Shown piece after piece: positions 34,216 through 42,628 of a DNA stretch of 64,000 bases (position 1 is its first letter; every line of letters begins with the position of its first letter). A program made the translations under genes and the position numbers. The stretch is from Methylotenera sp965234545 (GTDB taxonomy: Bacteria > Pseudomonadota > Gammaproteobacteria > Burkholderiales > Methylophilaceae), in the NCBI GenBank assembly GCA_965234545.1, contig OZ248348.1, positions 124,001 to 188,000 of the forward strand, written 5' to 3'. The notes under the pieces are model-generated. The model made no database searches. It was not told where the DNA came from and saw only the letters and a list, made by a program, of their open reading frames with translations.

Positions 34216-35835
34216 TTAGCCGGTTAGGCTCAAGGCCACCGCCTCGGCGATGCGTATGCCATCGACGCCGGCCGATAAAATGCCACCGGCGTAACCTGCG
34301 CCTTCACCGGTTGGGTACAGACCCTGCGTGTTGATGCTTTGCAAACTTATCTCATCGCGCTTGATGCGTATAGGCGAGGAGGTGCGTGTTTCTACGCCAG
34401 TCAGTATGCCATCCGCCAGATCAAAGCCTTTAATTTGTTTGGCAAATTGCGGGATGGCTTCGCGTATGGCGCTGATGACAAATTCCGGTAAGGCTGAGTC
34501 TAAATTGCCCAAGCGCACGCTGGGGGTGTAAGACGGCATTACTTGACCAAATTCGGTCGAGGCTTGATTGGCTAGGAAATCACCTATTAACTGCCCCGGT
34601 GCTTGGTAGGTGCTGCCGCCCAATAGAAAAGCCTGGTGTTCCCAGTGCCGTTGAAAGGCGATGCCGGCTAGTGGGTGGCCGGGGAAATCCACTTCTGGCG
34701 TGATACCCACCACTATGCCGGCGTTGGCGTTGCGTTCGTTACGTGAATACTGGCTCATGCCATTGGTCACCACGCAACCGGCTTCCGAGGCCGAGGCCAC
34801 TACCGTGCCACCTGGGCACATGCAAAAGCTGTAGACGCTACGGCCATTGCTGGCATGGTGGACCAATTTATAATCGGCTGCGCCTAAAATAGGGTGCTGG
34901 GCATTCGGGCCGTGGCGGGCGCTGTCGATTAAGGATTGCGGGTGCTCTATTCTGAAACCTATGCTAAACGGCTTGGCTTCGATGAAGACGCCTCTTTCGT
35001 AGAGCATCTCAAAGGTATCGCGGGCGCTGTGCCCCACCGCTAAAATCAAATGGTCGGTGGCAATGCGCTCGCCGTTTTGCAACACGACGGCTTGCACTTG
35101 ATGTTGGCCTTGCTCGTTGTTGCTCAGTTCTATGTCGTCAACGCGACTTTGAAAGCGAATTTCGCCGCCAAGGGCGATGATGGTTTCACGCATTTTTTCC
35201 ACCATGCTGACCAATCTGAAGGTGCCTATATGCGGGTGGCTGACGTATAAAATTTCCTCTGGCGCACCGGCTTTAACGAATTCGTTCAGCACTTTACGAC
35301 CATAATGCTTGGGATCTTTAATCTGACTGTATAGCTTGCCGTCAGAAAAGGTGCCAGCGCCCCCTTCACCGTATTGCACGTTGGATTCGGTATTCAATTC
35401 GCTTTTACGCCAAAAATTAAAGGTGTCTTTGGTGCGTTCCCGCACCGCTTTGCCACGCTCTAATACCAAGGGTTTAAATCCAGACTGGGCTAATATCAGC
35501 GCGGCAAATAAGCCGGATGGCCCCATGCCAATAATGACCGGCCGTTTTGTTAAGTTGGCGGGCGCTTGCGCCACGAAATGGTAAGACGTGTCTGGCGCCA
35601 ATTTGACGTGCGGGTCTTTGCGCAATTTAGCCAGAATTTTGGCTTCGCCTTGCACCGTCACATCCAAGGTGTAGGCCAATAAAATCGCATTGGCTTTGCG
35701 CGCATCGACGCCGCGTTTGAAGATGGCGTAATCCAATAAATCGGCCGCATTGATGCCCAGTTTTTTTATGACAGCCGCCCGAATTTCATCGGGATGGTGA
35801 TCCAGGGCTAATTTAATTTCGGTGATGCGTATCAT
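34216..35835 (-). CDS. FAD-dependent dehydrogenase-like protein (COG2509 type)
   Basis: This 539-residue protein has an N-terminal about 85-residue domain (ITEIKLALDHHPDEIRAAVIKKLGI). An FAD-binding Rossmann motif follows (IGMGPSGLFAALILAQSGFKPLVLERG), then the family-specific QYGEGGAGTFSDGKLYSQIKDP and a C-terminal PTGEGAGYAGGI. Members of this widely conserved NAD(FAD)-utilising group have no agreed substrate. It is of full length. Its start lies 26 bases after the hda stop, so it is probably transcribed with hda. Confidence 0.88.
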   Translation of the reverse strand: MIRITEIKLALDHHPDEIRAAVIKKLGINAADLLDYAIFKRGVDARKANAILLAYTLDVTVQGEAKILAKLRKDPHVKLAPDTSYHFVAQAPANLTKRPVIIGMGPSGLFAALILAQSGFKPLVLERGKAVRERTKDTFNFWRKSELNTESNVQYGEGGAGTFSDGKLYSQIKDPKHYGRKVLNEFVKAGAPEEILYVSHPHIGTFRLVSMVEKMRETIIALGGEIRFQSRVDDIELSNNEQGQHQVQAVVLQNGERIATDHLILAVGHSARDTFEMLYERGVFIEAKPFSIGFRIEHPQSLIDSARHGPNAQHPILGAADYKLVHHASNGRSVYSFCMCPGGTVVASASEAGCVVTNGMSQYSRNERNANAGIVVGITPEVDFPGHPLAGIAFQRHWEHQAFLLGGSTYQAPGQLIGDFLANQASTEFGQVMPSYTPSVRLGNLDSALPEFVISAIREAIPQFAKQIKGFDLADGILTGVETRTSSPIRIKRDEISLQSINTQGLYPTGEGAGYAGGILSAGVDGIRIAEAVALSLTG

Positions 35836-35861
35836 GGGCTAACCTAATTGTAAGGGCGTGT

Positions 35862-36467
35862 TTACAGCGCTAAATTTAATTGCAATAACTGACGTAGTAG
35901 TGGAACCGTAACGGGTTTCTTGGTAGTAAGTGACCACTCATCCAGGGCGTCTAAGGTGGCCATGAGGGTGGACAGATCCCGCCGCAAATAACGCAGGCAA
36001 TAATCCACCACTTCACTGGGTAAGCGCATGCCGCGTTCCGTGGCATGGTTTTGCAGGGCTAAGGATTTTTCTGCGTCGTTCAAGGCATGCAATTGGTAGA
36101 CCAAACCCCAGGCTAAGCGGGTCGCCAAATCATCACGCAAACCCATTTGCGTGGGGGCGTGCAAGCCGGCCGTGATCAAGCTACCGTGGTTTTCTTTTAT
36201 CTGGTTATAGCGATTAAATAAATCGATTTGCGCATCCGCACTCAATAAATGCACGTCGTCCACCACCGTCACATTTTGCCCAGCACAGGCTTTGAGCAAA
36301 TGGCTTTTGCCGCTACCGGCTTCACCCCAAAGGTAGATGAAATGGGATGCCCCGGATGGATAGGTCGCTGCCCTTAAGCTAGCCAATGCCTCCGCATTAC
36401 GGCCGGCCATAAAGTTTTGCAGGCTAGGTGGCGAGGCCGGTTTGATGTCGAGTAGAAGTTGCTTCAT
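35862..36467 (-). CDS. hda: DnaA-related regulatory protein Hda
   Basis: Hda binds the replication clamp and promotes hydrolysis of DnaA-bound ATP, preventing re-initiation. The 201-residue protein begins MKQLLLDI, which contains the clamp-binding motif near the N-terminus. It has Walker A GEAGSGKSHLL and Walker B VVDDVHLL, followed by the AAA+ lid region. The C-terminal DNA-binding domain of DnaA is absent, as expected. ATG 36467 puts the clamp motif at the N-terminus; the longer in-frame start has 22 extra, unrelated residues. It is divergent from purM, the common arrangement. Confidence 0.92.
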   Translation of the reverse strand: MKQLLLDIKPASPPSLQNFMAGRNAEALASLRAATYPSGASHFIYLWGEAGSGKSHLLKACAGQNVTVVDDVHLLSADAQIDLFNRYNQIKENHGSLITAGLHAPTQMGLRDDLATRLAWGLVYQLHALNDAEKSLALQNHATERGMRLPSEVVDYCLRYLRRDLSTLMATLDALDEWSLTTKKPVTVPLLRQLLQLNLAL

Positions 36468-36592
36468 GGCTTTCAATAGGGAGGTGAAACTTAAGCGGCG
36501 ATGCGGATTTTGACTAAGCGTGTCATGCTGCACAGAGTTCGGTGATGGTGGCCGTTAAGAGTAGGCAGCCTAGTTTTTTTACTGCAGTTTTT

Positions 36593-36621
36593 TTGGGTTC
36601 AGTCGTCATATAGGTTAAAAT
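36593..36621 (+). promoter_or_regulatory. Putative purM promoter
   Basis: In the 225-base gap between divergent hda and purM, TTGGGT (36593-36598) and TAAAAT (36616-36621) are 17 bases apart and point toward purM, giving a leader of about 65 bases. The boxes are only moderate matches to sigma-70 consensus. The rest of the gap shows no other clear signal. Confidence 0.35.
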
Positions 36622-36692
36622 TATACTTAAATTACTGTTTAACTCCCGAATTGCATTAAAAAAACCCTATTGATCACGAAGCGAGAGCCGTT

Positions 36693-37742
36693 TTGACTAC
36701 CCACTCTACTAATACAACATCAATCAGCTACCGCGATGCCGGTGTAGACATAGAAGCAGGCGATGCCTTAATTGAAGAAATTAAACCGTTTGCTAAACGC
36801 ACCATGCGCCCTGAAGTTTTGGCTGGCATCGGTGGCTTTGGCTCGCTATTCGAAATGCCTAAGAAATACAAGAATCCGGTATTGGTATCCGGCACCGATG
36901 GCGTGGGCACCAAACTTAAATTGGCCTTTGAATTGAATAAACACGACACCGTGGGCATCGACTTGGTGGCCATGAGTGTGAACGATATTTTGGTGCAAGG
37001 CGCTGAACCATTATTTTTCCTAGATTACTTTGCCTGCGGCAAATTGGAAGTGGGCACGGCCGCACAAGTGATCAAAGGCATTGCTGCCGGTTGTGAGCAA
37101 TCCGGATGCGCTTTAGTAGGGGGTGAAACCGCCGAGATGCCGGGCATGTACCCAGCCGGCGAATACGATTTAGCCGGTTTTGCCGTGGGTTGCGTGGATA
37201 AAGAAAACATCATCAATGGCAGCACCATAGCGGCCGGCGACGTGGTGTTGGGTTTGGCATCCAGTGGCGCCCATTCCAACGGCTATTCATTGATACGCAA
37301 ATTGATAGCCAAATCCGGCATTGATTTTGCGTCGGACTTTCATGGCCGCCCATTTAAAGACGTGGTGATGGCGCCTACGCGTATTTACGTTAAACCTTTA
37401 TTGCAGTTGCTGGCTACCCTGCCGGTAAAAGGCATGGCGCACATTACCGGTGGGGGTATCACGGAAAACATCCCGCGTGTGCTGCCAGCGGGTTTAACCG
37501 CGGAGATTAAAAAAGGCAGTTGGCCTATGCCGCCTTTATTCACTTGGCTGCAAGCCCAAGGCAATGTCGCAGATTTGGAAATGTATAAAACCTTTAATTG
37601 CGGCATAGGCATGGCGGTGATCGTGGCCGAAGAGTATGCCGCGGCGGCCATGGATTTATTAACCGAGGCCGGTGAAAGCGTGTTTCACATAGGCCAGGTG
37701 CGGGCGCAAAAAGCCGGCGAAGCCCCTACGGTTGTCCTCTAA
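36693..37742 (+). CDS. purM: Phosphoribosylformylglycinamidine cyclo-ligase (AIR synthetase)
   Basis: PurM closes FGAM to aminoimidazole ribonucleotide with ATP, the fifth step of purine synthesis. The 349-residue length is normal. Motifs are SYRDAGVDIEAGDALI near the N-terminus, SGTDGVGTKLKLAFE, MSVNDILVQGAEPLFFLDYFACGK, GGETAEMPGMY and the C-terminal ITGGGITENIPRVLP. The start is TTG 36693, which fits the family N-terminus; purine-rich GCGAGAG precedes it, and no closer ATG exists. Confidence 0.97.
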   Translation: MTTHSTNTTSISYRDAGVDIEAGDALIEEIKPFAKRTMRPEVLAGIGGFGSLFEMPKKYKNPVLVSGTDGVGTKLKLAFELNKHDTVGIDLVAMSVNDILVQGAEPLFFLDYFACGKLEVGTAAQVIKGIAAGCEQSGCALVGGETAEMPGMYPAGEYDLAGFAVGCVDKENIINGSTIAAGDVVLGLASSGAHSNGYSLIRKLIAKSGIDFASDFHGRPFKDVVMAPTRIYVKPLLQLLATLPVKGMAHITGGGITENIPRVLPAGLTAEIKKGSWPMPPLFTWLQAQGNVADLEMYKTFNCGIGMAVIVAEEYAAAAMDLLTEAGESVFHIGQVRAQKAGEAPTVVL

Positions 37743-37797
37743 GCCTATCCTGCCTAGCACAAGTCGCTGGCCGCATTAACATTATAAAGAAAAGCAA

Positions 37798-39264
37798 ATG
37801 ACCCCAAATTTAATCCGGCAAGCGGCGGTAATGTTATCCAATCTGCTGGAATTCAATAGCCCGGCGGATGCCAAGCTGAGCGAATTTTTTCGCAACAACC
37901 GCGATTTGGGTACCAAAGAACGCGCCTTTGTCGCCGAGAGCGTTTACGGCGTATTGCGCCGCTTACGCTTTCTAAGTGCGGTCACCGCCACCGACGACAC
38001 CGATAACGACGACGCGCGTAAATTGGTCTTGGCCTGGATGTTACGCATACAAGGCATGAGCATACAAAAAATGGAGCCCATGCTCAGCGAGCAGCAAATC
38101 GAATGGGCCCGCACCATTAAAGCTAAATCCACAGAAAACCTACCGTTGGCCGTGCAGGCCGATGTGCGCGATTGGTTGTGGGAGAAGTTGGTGGCGCAAT
38201 ACGGTGCGGCTGAGGCCTTGACCATAGCCCGTAGCATGCACGAAGGCGCGACCTTGGATATACGCGTCAACACCATTAAAGCCACGCGCGATGAGGTGCT
38301 GGCAAAATTTATCGCCGAAAACACCACGGGTGAAGCAAACATCACTACCACCCCCTATTCCCCTATAGGTTTGCGCATGCCTTTGCGCTTAAACATTAGC
38401 CGTCATGCGATGTTTACCGATGGCCAAATCGAAGTGCAAGACGAAGGCAGTCAAATCCTCGCGCATTTGGTGGCAGCCAAGCGCGGCATGATGGTGGCGG
38501 ATTTCTGTGCCGGTGCCGGCGGCAAGACTTTGGCCATGGGCGCCTTGATGCGCAATACCGGTCGTTTGTATGCATTTGATGTGTCGGAAAAACGCTTGCA
38601 CAGCTTAGGTCAGCGCTTAAAACGCTCCGGCTTAAGCAACCTTAATGCGCAGCGCATCAACGGTGAAAATGACCCTAAATTAAAACGCTTAAACGGAAAA
38701 TTTGATCGCGTGTTGGTCGATGCACCTTGTACAGGCTTGGGCACATTGCGCCGTAATCCGGATTTAAAATGGCGCCAAACGCCACAAGATTTAGCCGAGT
38801 TAACCGTCAAGCAAGCGGCGATTTTAGCCCGCGCGGCCAAGTTAACTAAAGCCGGTGGCCGTTTAATTTATTCCACCTGCAGCTTGTTAAGCGACGAAAA
38901 CGAACAGATAGCGCAAGCTTTTTTAGCCGCTCACCCAGACTACACCTTGCTCAATGCGGCTGAGATTTTGAGCCAACAGCAAATTGCCTTGGACACCGGC
39001 CCTTATTTAAAACTGCTGCCGCATTTGCACCAGACCGATGGCTTCTTTGCTGCCGTGTTTGAAAAAACCGTTGACACGCTAGTGAAGAAACCGCCAGTGC
39101 CAAGTGCCGTGGTGGCGGAAGCGCCGGCTGTGGAAAAAGTGGCTGCGCCAAAAAAAGCCAGTGCTGTTAAAAAAACCAGTGCCATCAAAAAAGCCACGGC
39201 AACGGTAAAAGCACCAGTCAAAACCCCCGCTAAAGCCGTTAAAGTAAAAGCCGCCAAGGCTTAA
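37798..39264 (+). CDS. RsmB/NOP family m5C RNA methyltransferase with lysine-rich tail
   Basis: This 488-residue SAM-dependent RNA cytosine-C5 methyltransferase is separate from rsmB at 6637. It has a shorter N-terminal domain, the SAM motif DFCAGAGGKTLAMGAL, DAPCTGLGTLRRNPDLKWR, and the catalytic-cysteine motif IYSTCSLLSDENE. From residue 430 to the end (39085-39261) it carries a 59-residue tail made almost only of Lys, Ala, Pro, Val and Thr, like a histone H1 tail. The tail probably binds RNA or DNA non-specifically. The target base is unknown. It lies between purM and a symporter gene on the same strand. Confidence 0.9.
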   Translation: MTPNLIRQAAVMLSNLLEFNSPADAKLSEFFRNNRDLGTKERAFVAESVYGVLRRLRFLSAVTATDDTDNDDARKLVLAWMLRIQGMSIQKMEPMLSEQQIEWARTIKAKSTENLPLAVQADVRDWLWEKLVAQYGAAEALTIARSMHEGATLDIRVNTIKATRDEVLAKFIAENTTGEANITTTPYSPIGLRMPLRLNISRHAMFTDGQIEVQDEGSQILAHLVAAKRGMMVADFCAGAGGKTLAMGALMRNTGRLYAFDVSEKRLHSLGQRLKRSGLSNLNAQRINGENDPKLKRLNGKFDRVLVDAPCTGLGTLRRNPDLKWRQTPQDLAELTVKQAAILARAAKLTKAGGRLIYSTCSLLSDENEQIAQAFLAAHPDYTLLNAAEILSQQQIALDTGPYLKLLPHLHQTDGFFAAVFEKTVDTLVKKPPVPSAVVAEAPAVEKVAAPKKASAVKKTSAIKKATATVKAPVKTPAKAVKVKAAKA

Positions 39265-39273
39265 GACCAAGAC

Positions 39274-40515
39274 ATGAAATGGCCTAGCCTCAACCTGCAA
39301 ATTTTATTAGGCGCTGTGTTTGGGGTGGCGCTAGGGGCTTATTTTCATGGTCTAGGCGCATCCCATCCATTGACGCAGGGCGGGGTCTATGCGGCCAGTT
39401 TGCTGGGCACCCTGTTCATCGATTTACTCAAGATGATCTTGATCCCCTTGGTGTTTTGTTCCATTGCGGTCGGCATCGCTAACCTGCGCCAACACCAGCA
39501 AATGCATAGGGTATGGGTCAGCACTTTAGTGTTTTTTATCAGCAGCATGGCGATCGCCATCACCCTGGCATTGCTGGCCGGCAACTACTTTAAGCCTGGG
39601 GTAGGGTTGCATCTGTCTATGTTTGAGCATGCCATGCAAAACTTTGAAGCCAAGCAACTGCCCTTGCCGGAATTTTTAGCGCAATTTTTGCACGGTCTGT
39701 TCGTCAATCCGTTTGCTGCTTTGTCGCAAGGCAACGTGTTGGCCGTGGTGTGTTTTGCCTTAATTATGGGCATAGCGCTGGTCATGGGTGGCGAGCGCTA
39801 TAAAGGCCTGTTAGCCCTGTTACAAGAAGGCCTGGCCATATGCATGCAAGTAGTGGGCTGGATTATGCGCATCGCCCCCTTAGGCGTCATGGCCTTACTC
39901 ATCCAATTGGTTGCCATGCAAAACTTGGCCATGCTCAGCACCTTGGCCAAGTTTGTGGTGATGGTGGTGGGCACCACCTTGTTGCACGGTGTCGTCGTGC
40001 TGCCTTTAATCCTCTATCTGTTTACCGGTAAAACCCCGCTGTGGTTTTGGCGTGGCGCGCGCGAAGCCTTGATGACGGCGTTTGCCACCAGCTCCAGTTC
40101 GGCGACCTTGCCGGTTACCTTACGTTGCGCCAACGACCACTTACAGGTTAAACCGGCTATTGCTGGCTTTGTTATTCCTTTAGGCGCCACCATCAACATG
40201 GATGGCACGGCCTTGTACGAGGCGGCGGCGGCATTGTTCATTGCCAATTTAGTCGGCATAGAATTGAGTTTTGCCCAGCAACTGATTGTGTTTTTTACTG
40301 CCATGATTGCTGCCATGGGCGCACCTGGCATACCGAGTGCCGGCATGGTCACCATGGTCATGGTCTTGCAATCGGTCGGCTTGCCAGCCGAGGCCATCGC
40401 CATTTTATTGCCGATAGACCGCCTGCTCGATACCTTGCGCACCACGGTTAATGTGGAAGGCGACATGGTGGGCAGCTTGGTGGTGCAGAAATTACTGAGC
40501 AAACACGCCAGCTAG
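39274..40515 (+). CDS. Dicarboxylate/amino acid:cation symporter (DAACS family)
   Basis: This 413-residue inner membrane transporter belongs to the GltP/DctA/GltT family. It has about eight TM helices plus the two hairpin loops. The serine-rich motif FATSSSSATLPVT is the hairpin-1 signature, followed by GATINMDGTALYEA with the NMDGT substrate/cation site. The C-terminal DRLLDTLRTTVNVEGD is also conserved. The substrate could be glutamate, aspartate or C4-dicarboxylates. It starts nine bases after the methyltransferase stop. Confidence 0.92.
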   Translation: MKWPSLNLQILLGAVFGVALGAYFHGLGASHPLTQGGVYAASLLGTLFIDLLKMILIPLVFCSIAVGIANLRQHQQMHRVWVSTLVFFISSMAIAITLALLAGNYFKPGVGLHLSMFEHAMQNFEAKQLPLPEFLAQFLHGLFVNPFAALSQGNVLAVVCFALIMGIALVMGGERYKGLLALLQEGLAICMQVVGWIMRIAPLGVMALLIQLVAMQNLAMLSTLAKFVVMVVGTTLLHGVVVLPLILYLFTGKTPLWFWRGAREALMTAFATSSSSATLPVTLRCANDHLQVKPAIAGFVIPLGATINMDGTALYEAAAALFIANLVGIELSFAQQLIVFFTAMIAAMGAPGIPSAGMVTMVMVLQSVGLPAEAIAILLPIDRLLDTLRTTVNVEGDMVGSLVVQKLLSKHAS

Positions 40516-40563
40516 CATGCTGCTAACGGGCTGAGGCAAATAACTTAGCCAAAGGAATCGTCA

Positions 40564-41196
40564 ATGGATTTAGCTTATTTATTCAAGATCGGCATTGCGC
40601 TGTTTGCCATTGTTAATCCCATAGGCAGTGTGCCTATTTTCATAAGCGCCACGGACGGGTGGAACCGGCAACAAAAATTGCGCACCGCCAACGTGGTGGC
40701 GCTGACGGTTTTCTTGGTGCTGGCTGCGTCGGCCTTATTCGGTGAAGGCATACTGGCTTTTTTCAGCATCACCATCCCGTCTTTTCAGGTCGGTGGCGGC
40801 ATATTAATCCTATTGATCGCCATTAATATGCTGCATGCCAAGCAAAGCCATTCTAAGCAAACCCCAGAAGAAGCGAAAACCATGGAAGAGCGTGACGTGA
40901 TAGCCATCGTCCCTCTCAGCATTCCCTTGCTGGCAGGCCCAGGCGCGATCAGCAGCATGATCATTGCTGCTCAAGATAGCACGACATTCGGCGCGCAACT
41001 GTCTTTGCTGATGCCGATTTTACTGGTGGCTTTACTGGTCTGGTTAAGCTTGCAGTTGTCGAGTTACATCGCCGGCAAATTGGGCACCATAGGCATTAAT
41101 ATAGTGACCCGTTTGATGGGGCTGATACTGGCCGCGATGGCGGTGGAGTTTATTGCACATGGATTAAGCGGGCTCTTTCCTGCGCTTGCCAGTTAA
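40564..41196 (+). CDS. MarC family integral membrane protein
   Basis: This 210-residue protein has six hydrophobic TM segments and the family N-terminus with FAIVNPIGSVPIF, plus PLSIPLLAGPGAISSMI in the middle. MarC/YchE proteins were once linked to antibiotic resistance, but that link was not upheld and the function is unknown. AAGGA precedes the ATG. A hairpin with a T run about 100 bases downstream may end its transcript; that hairpin also holds an FNR box. Confidence 0.9.
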   Translation: MDLAYLFKIGIALFAIVNPIGSVPIFISATDGWNRQQKLRTANVVALTVFLVLAASALFGEGILAFFSITIPSFQVGGGILILLIAINMLHAKQSHSKQTPEEAKTMEERDVIAIVPLSIPLLAGPGAISSMIIAAQDSTTFGAQLSLLMPILLVALLVWLSLQLSSYIAGKLGTIGINIVTRLMGLILAAMAVEFIAHGLSGLFPALAS

Positions 41197-41296
41197 AGAA
41201 TCGCCAGCCATATCAGCACAGCGCCTACTCAAGGCGGTTTCAATGGGCGTCATTTTTGATCGTCCCGCATCCAACGAATAAATTGTCACTTCATTT

Positions 41297-41327
41297 GCCG
41301 GCTTGATATAAATCAAGCCGGCTTTTT
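41297..41327 (+). terminator. Possible terminator hairpin overlapping the nnrS FNR box
   Basis: Eleven bases GCCGGCTTGAT (41297-41307) pair perfectly with ATCAAGCCGGC (41312-41322) across a four-base loop ATAA, followed by TTTTT (41323-41327). This is the full form of an intrinsic terminator on the plus strand, suited to stop marC transcripts before the nnrS operon. The inner 14 bases are the FNR site listed separately. Confidence 0.6.
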
Positions 41328-41344
41328 ACTATTCGTCCGATAAT
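41303..41344 (+). promoter_or_regulatory. FNR-dependent class II promoter of nnrS-narX-narL
   Basis: TTGATATAAATCAA (41303-41316) matches the FNR/Anr consensus TTGAT-N4-ATCAA perfectly. A GATAAT -10 box lies at 41339-41344. With the start taken seven bases after that box (41351), the FNR site is centred exactly at -41.5, the standard class II activator position. There is no -35 box, as expected when FNR replaces it. The promoter faces nnrS (41398). Oxygen limitation should therefore switch on nnrS and the nitrate sensor pair. Confidence 0.8.
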
Positions 41345-41397
41345 TCCACCCAAACATTTTTTATGCGCTGTATTTAGCCTATTGGAAAATTTATCGG

Positions 41398-42606
41398 ATG
41401 AACAATTTAGCTAAACGGTGGCCCATTTTTACATCAGCGCCCCATCGTGTTTTCTTTTTTTGGGGGGCGGTTCAGTCCTTGCTGGCCTTAATTTGGTGGT
41501 TGGCCGATCTGGCTGGGCGATATGCGGGTTGGTATGCGCCGATGGCATGGTCCCTTAATCCCGTGGATGCCCATGCTTTTCTGATGATCTACAGCTTTTT
41601 CCCATTCTTTATCTTTGGTTTTTTAATGACCACTTTTCCACGCTGGATGAACGGTGAAGAAGTCGAACGCCGGGTTTACCTGACCGCTTTCTTATGCCTA
41701 GCCAGCGCTTCGCTTATGTTCTACCTGGGCCTGTTTTTTAGTCCAGGTATTTTAAAAATTGCCTACCTATTATTTCTGACGGGTTGGGGTCTGGGTTTGT
41801 GTGGATTATTACGCGTCTACCTGCGTGCGAAGCATCCCGATAAGCGGCATGCAACCATCACCTGGGTGGTGTTAGGTTTAGGCTGGCTGTTATTGGTCGG
41901 CTTTATTACTCAGCAGACTGTATTGGTGGCAATGGCTAAAGTGCTGGGAATTTGGTTGATTTTATTGCCGGTATTTTTTGCCGTGAGCCATAGAATGATT
42001 CCCTTTTTCTCTGCCAATGCCTTAGCCCATTATCAAATTGTGCGCCCCAATTGGGTGTTAGCCTTGGTGCCGAGCTTGGCGCTGATGCATGGCTTGTTTG
42101 AGTTGCTTGGCTGGCAAGCTTGGACCTGGCTGGTTGATTTGCCGATGGCCGCCAGTGGACTGTATTTAACGCGTGCTTGGCGTTTACGCGATAGCCTTAG
42201 GGTGCCTATACTGGGGATGTTGCATATAGGGTTTGCATGGTTTGGCTTAGCCATGGCTTTATATACGCTGCAAAGTTTAACCTTATGCTTTACTGGGCAA
42301 TGGCTATTGGCTAAAGCGCCCTTGCATGCGCTGAGCATCGGCTATTTCAGTGCCGTGCTGATGGCCATGGCCACCCGTGTCACGCTTGGCCATTCTGGAC
42401 GGTTGCTTAAAGCCGATTCATTAACTTGGGGCGTTTTTCTGGCATTCCAATGCGTCACACTGTTGCGTATCGCAGCGGAATTGCCGGGGCTGGATTTTGT
42501 GGCCCGCAGTCATTTGTACGTGATTGCTGGCGTAGCTTGGTTGCTATGCTTTGCGATTTGGGGCCATAAATACCTGCCCATTTATTGGCAAGACAAAGCC
42601 AATTAA
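41398..42606 (+). CDS. nnrS: NnrS family heme-copper membrane protein
   Basis: This 402-residue membrane protein has about 12 TM segments. Conserved NnrS features are HRVFFFWGAVQ near the N-terminus, the HAFLMIYSFFPFFIFGFLMTTFPRW region, SHRMIPFF and a late HALSIGYFSAVLMAMATRVTLGHSG. NnrS proteins bind heme and copper and protect cells against nitric oxide stress during denitrification. It heads the nnrS-narX-narL operon (22-base gap to narX) behind an FNR promoter, which fits a role alongside nitrate reductase, whose nitrite product can give rise to NO. Confidence 0.9.
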   Translation: MNNLAKRWPIFTSAPHRVFFFWGAVQSLLALIWWLADLAGRYAGWYAPMAWSLNPVDAHAFLMIYSFFPFFIFGFLMTTFPRWMNGEEVERRVYLTAFLCLASASLMFYLGLFFSPGILKIAYLLFLTGWGLGLCGLLRVYLRAKHPDKRHATITWVVLGLGWLLLVGFITQQTVLVAMAKVLGIWLILLPVFFAVSHRMIPFFSANALAHYQIVRPNWVLALVPSLALMHGLFELLGWQAWTWLVDLPMAASGLYLTRAWRLRDSLRVPILGMLHIGFAWFGLAMALYTLQSLTLCFTGQWLLAKAPLHALSIGYFSAVLMAMATRVTLGHSGRLLKADSLTWGVFLAFQCVTLLRIAAELPGLDFVARSHLYVIAGVAWLLCFAIWGHKYLPIYWQDKAN

Positions 42607-42628
42607 CAACACGGTGCCGAAGGCTAAT

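Noticed and set aside
41222..41237. CGCCT-ACTCA-AGGCG hairpin after marC as its terminator
   Set aside because: The stem is only five bases and the tail is GTTTC; the longer hairpin at 41297-41327 is a much better candidate.
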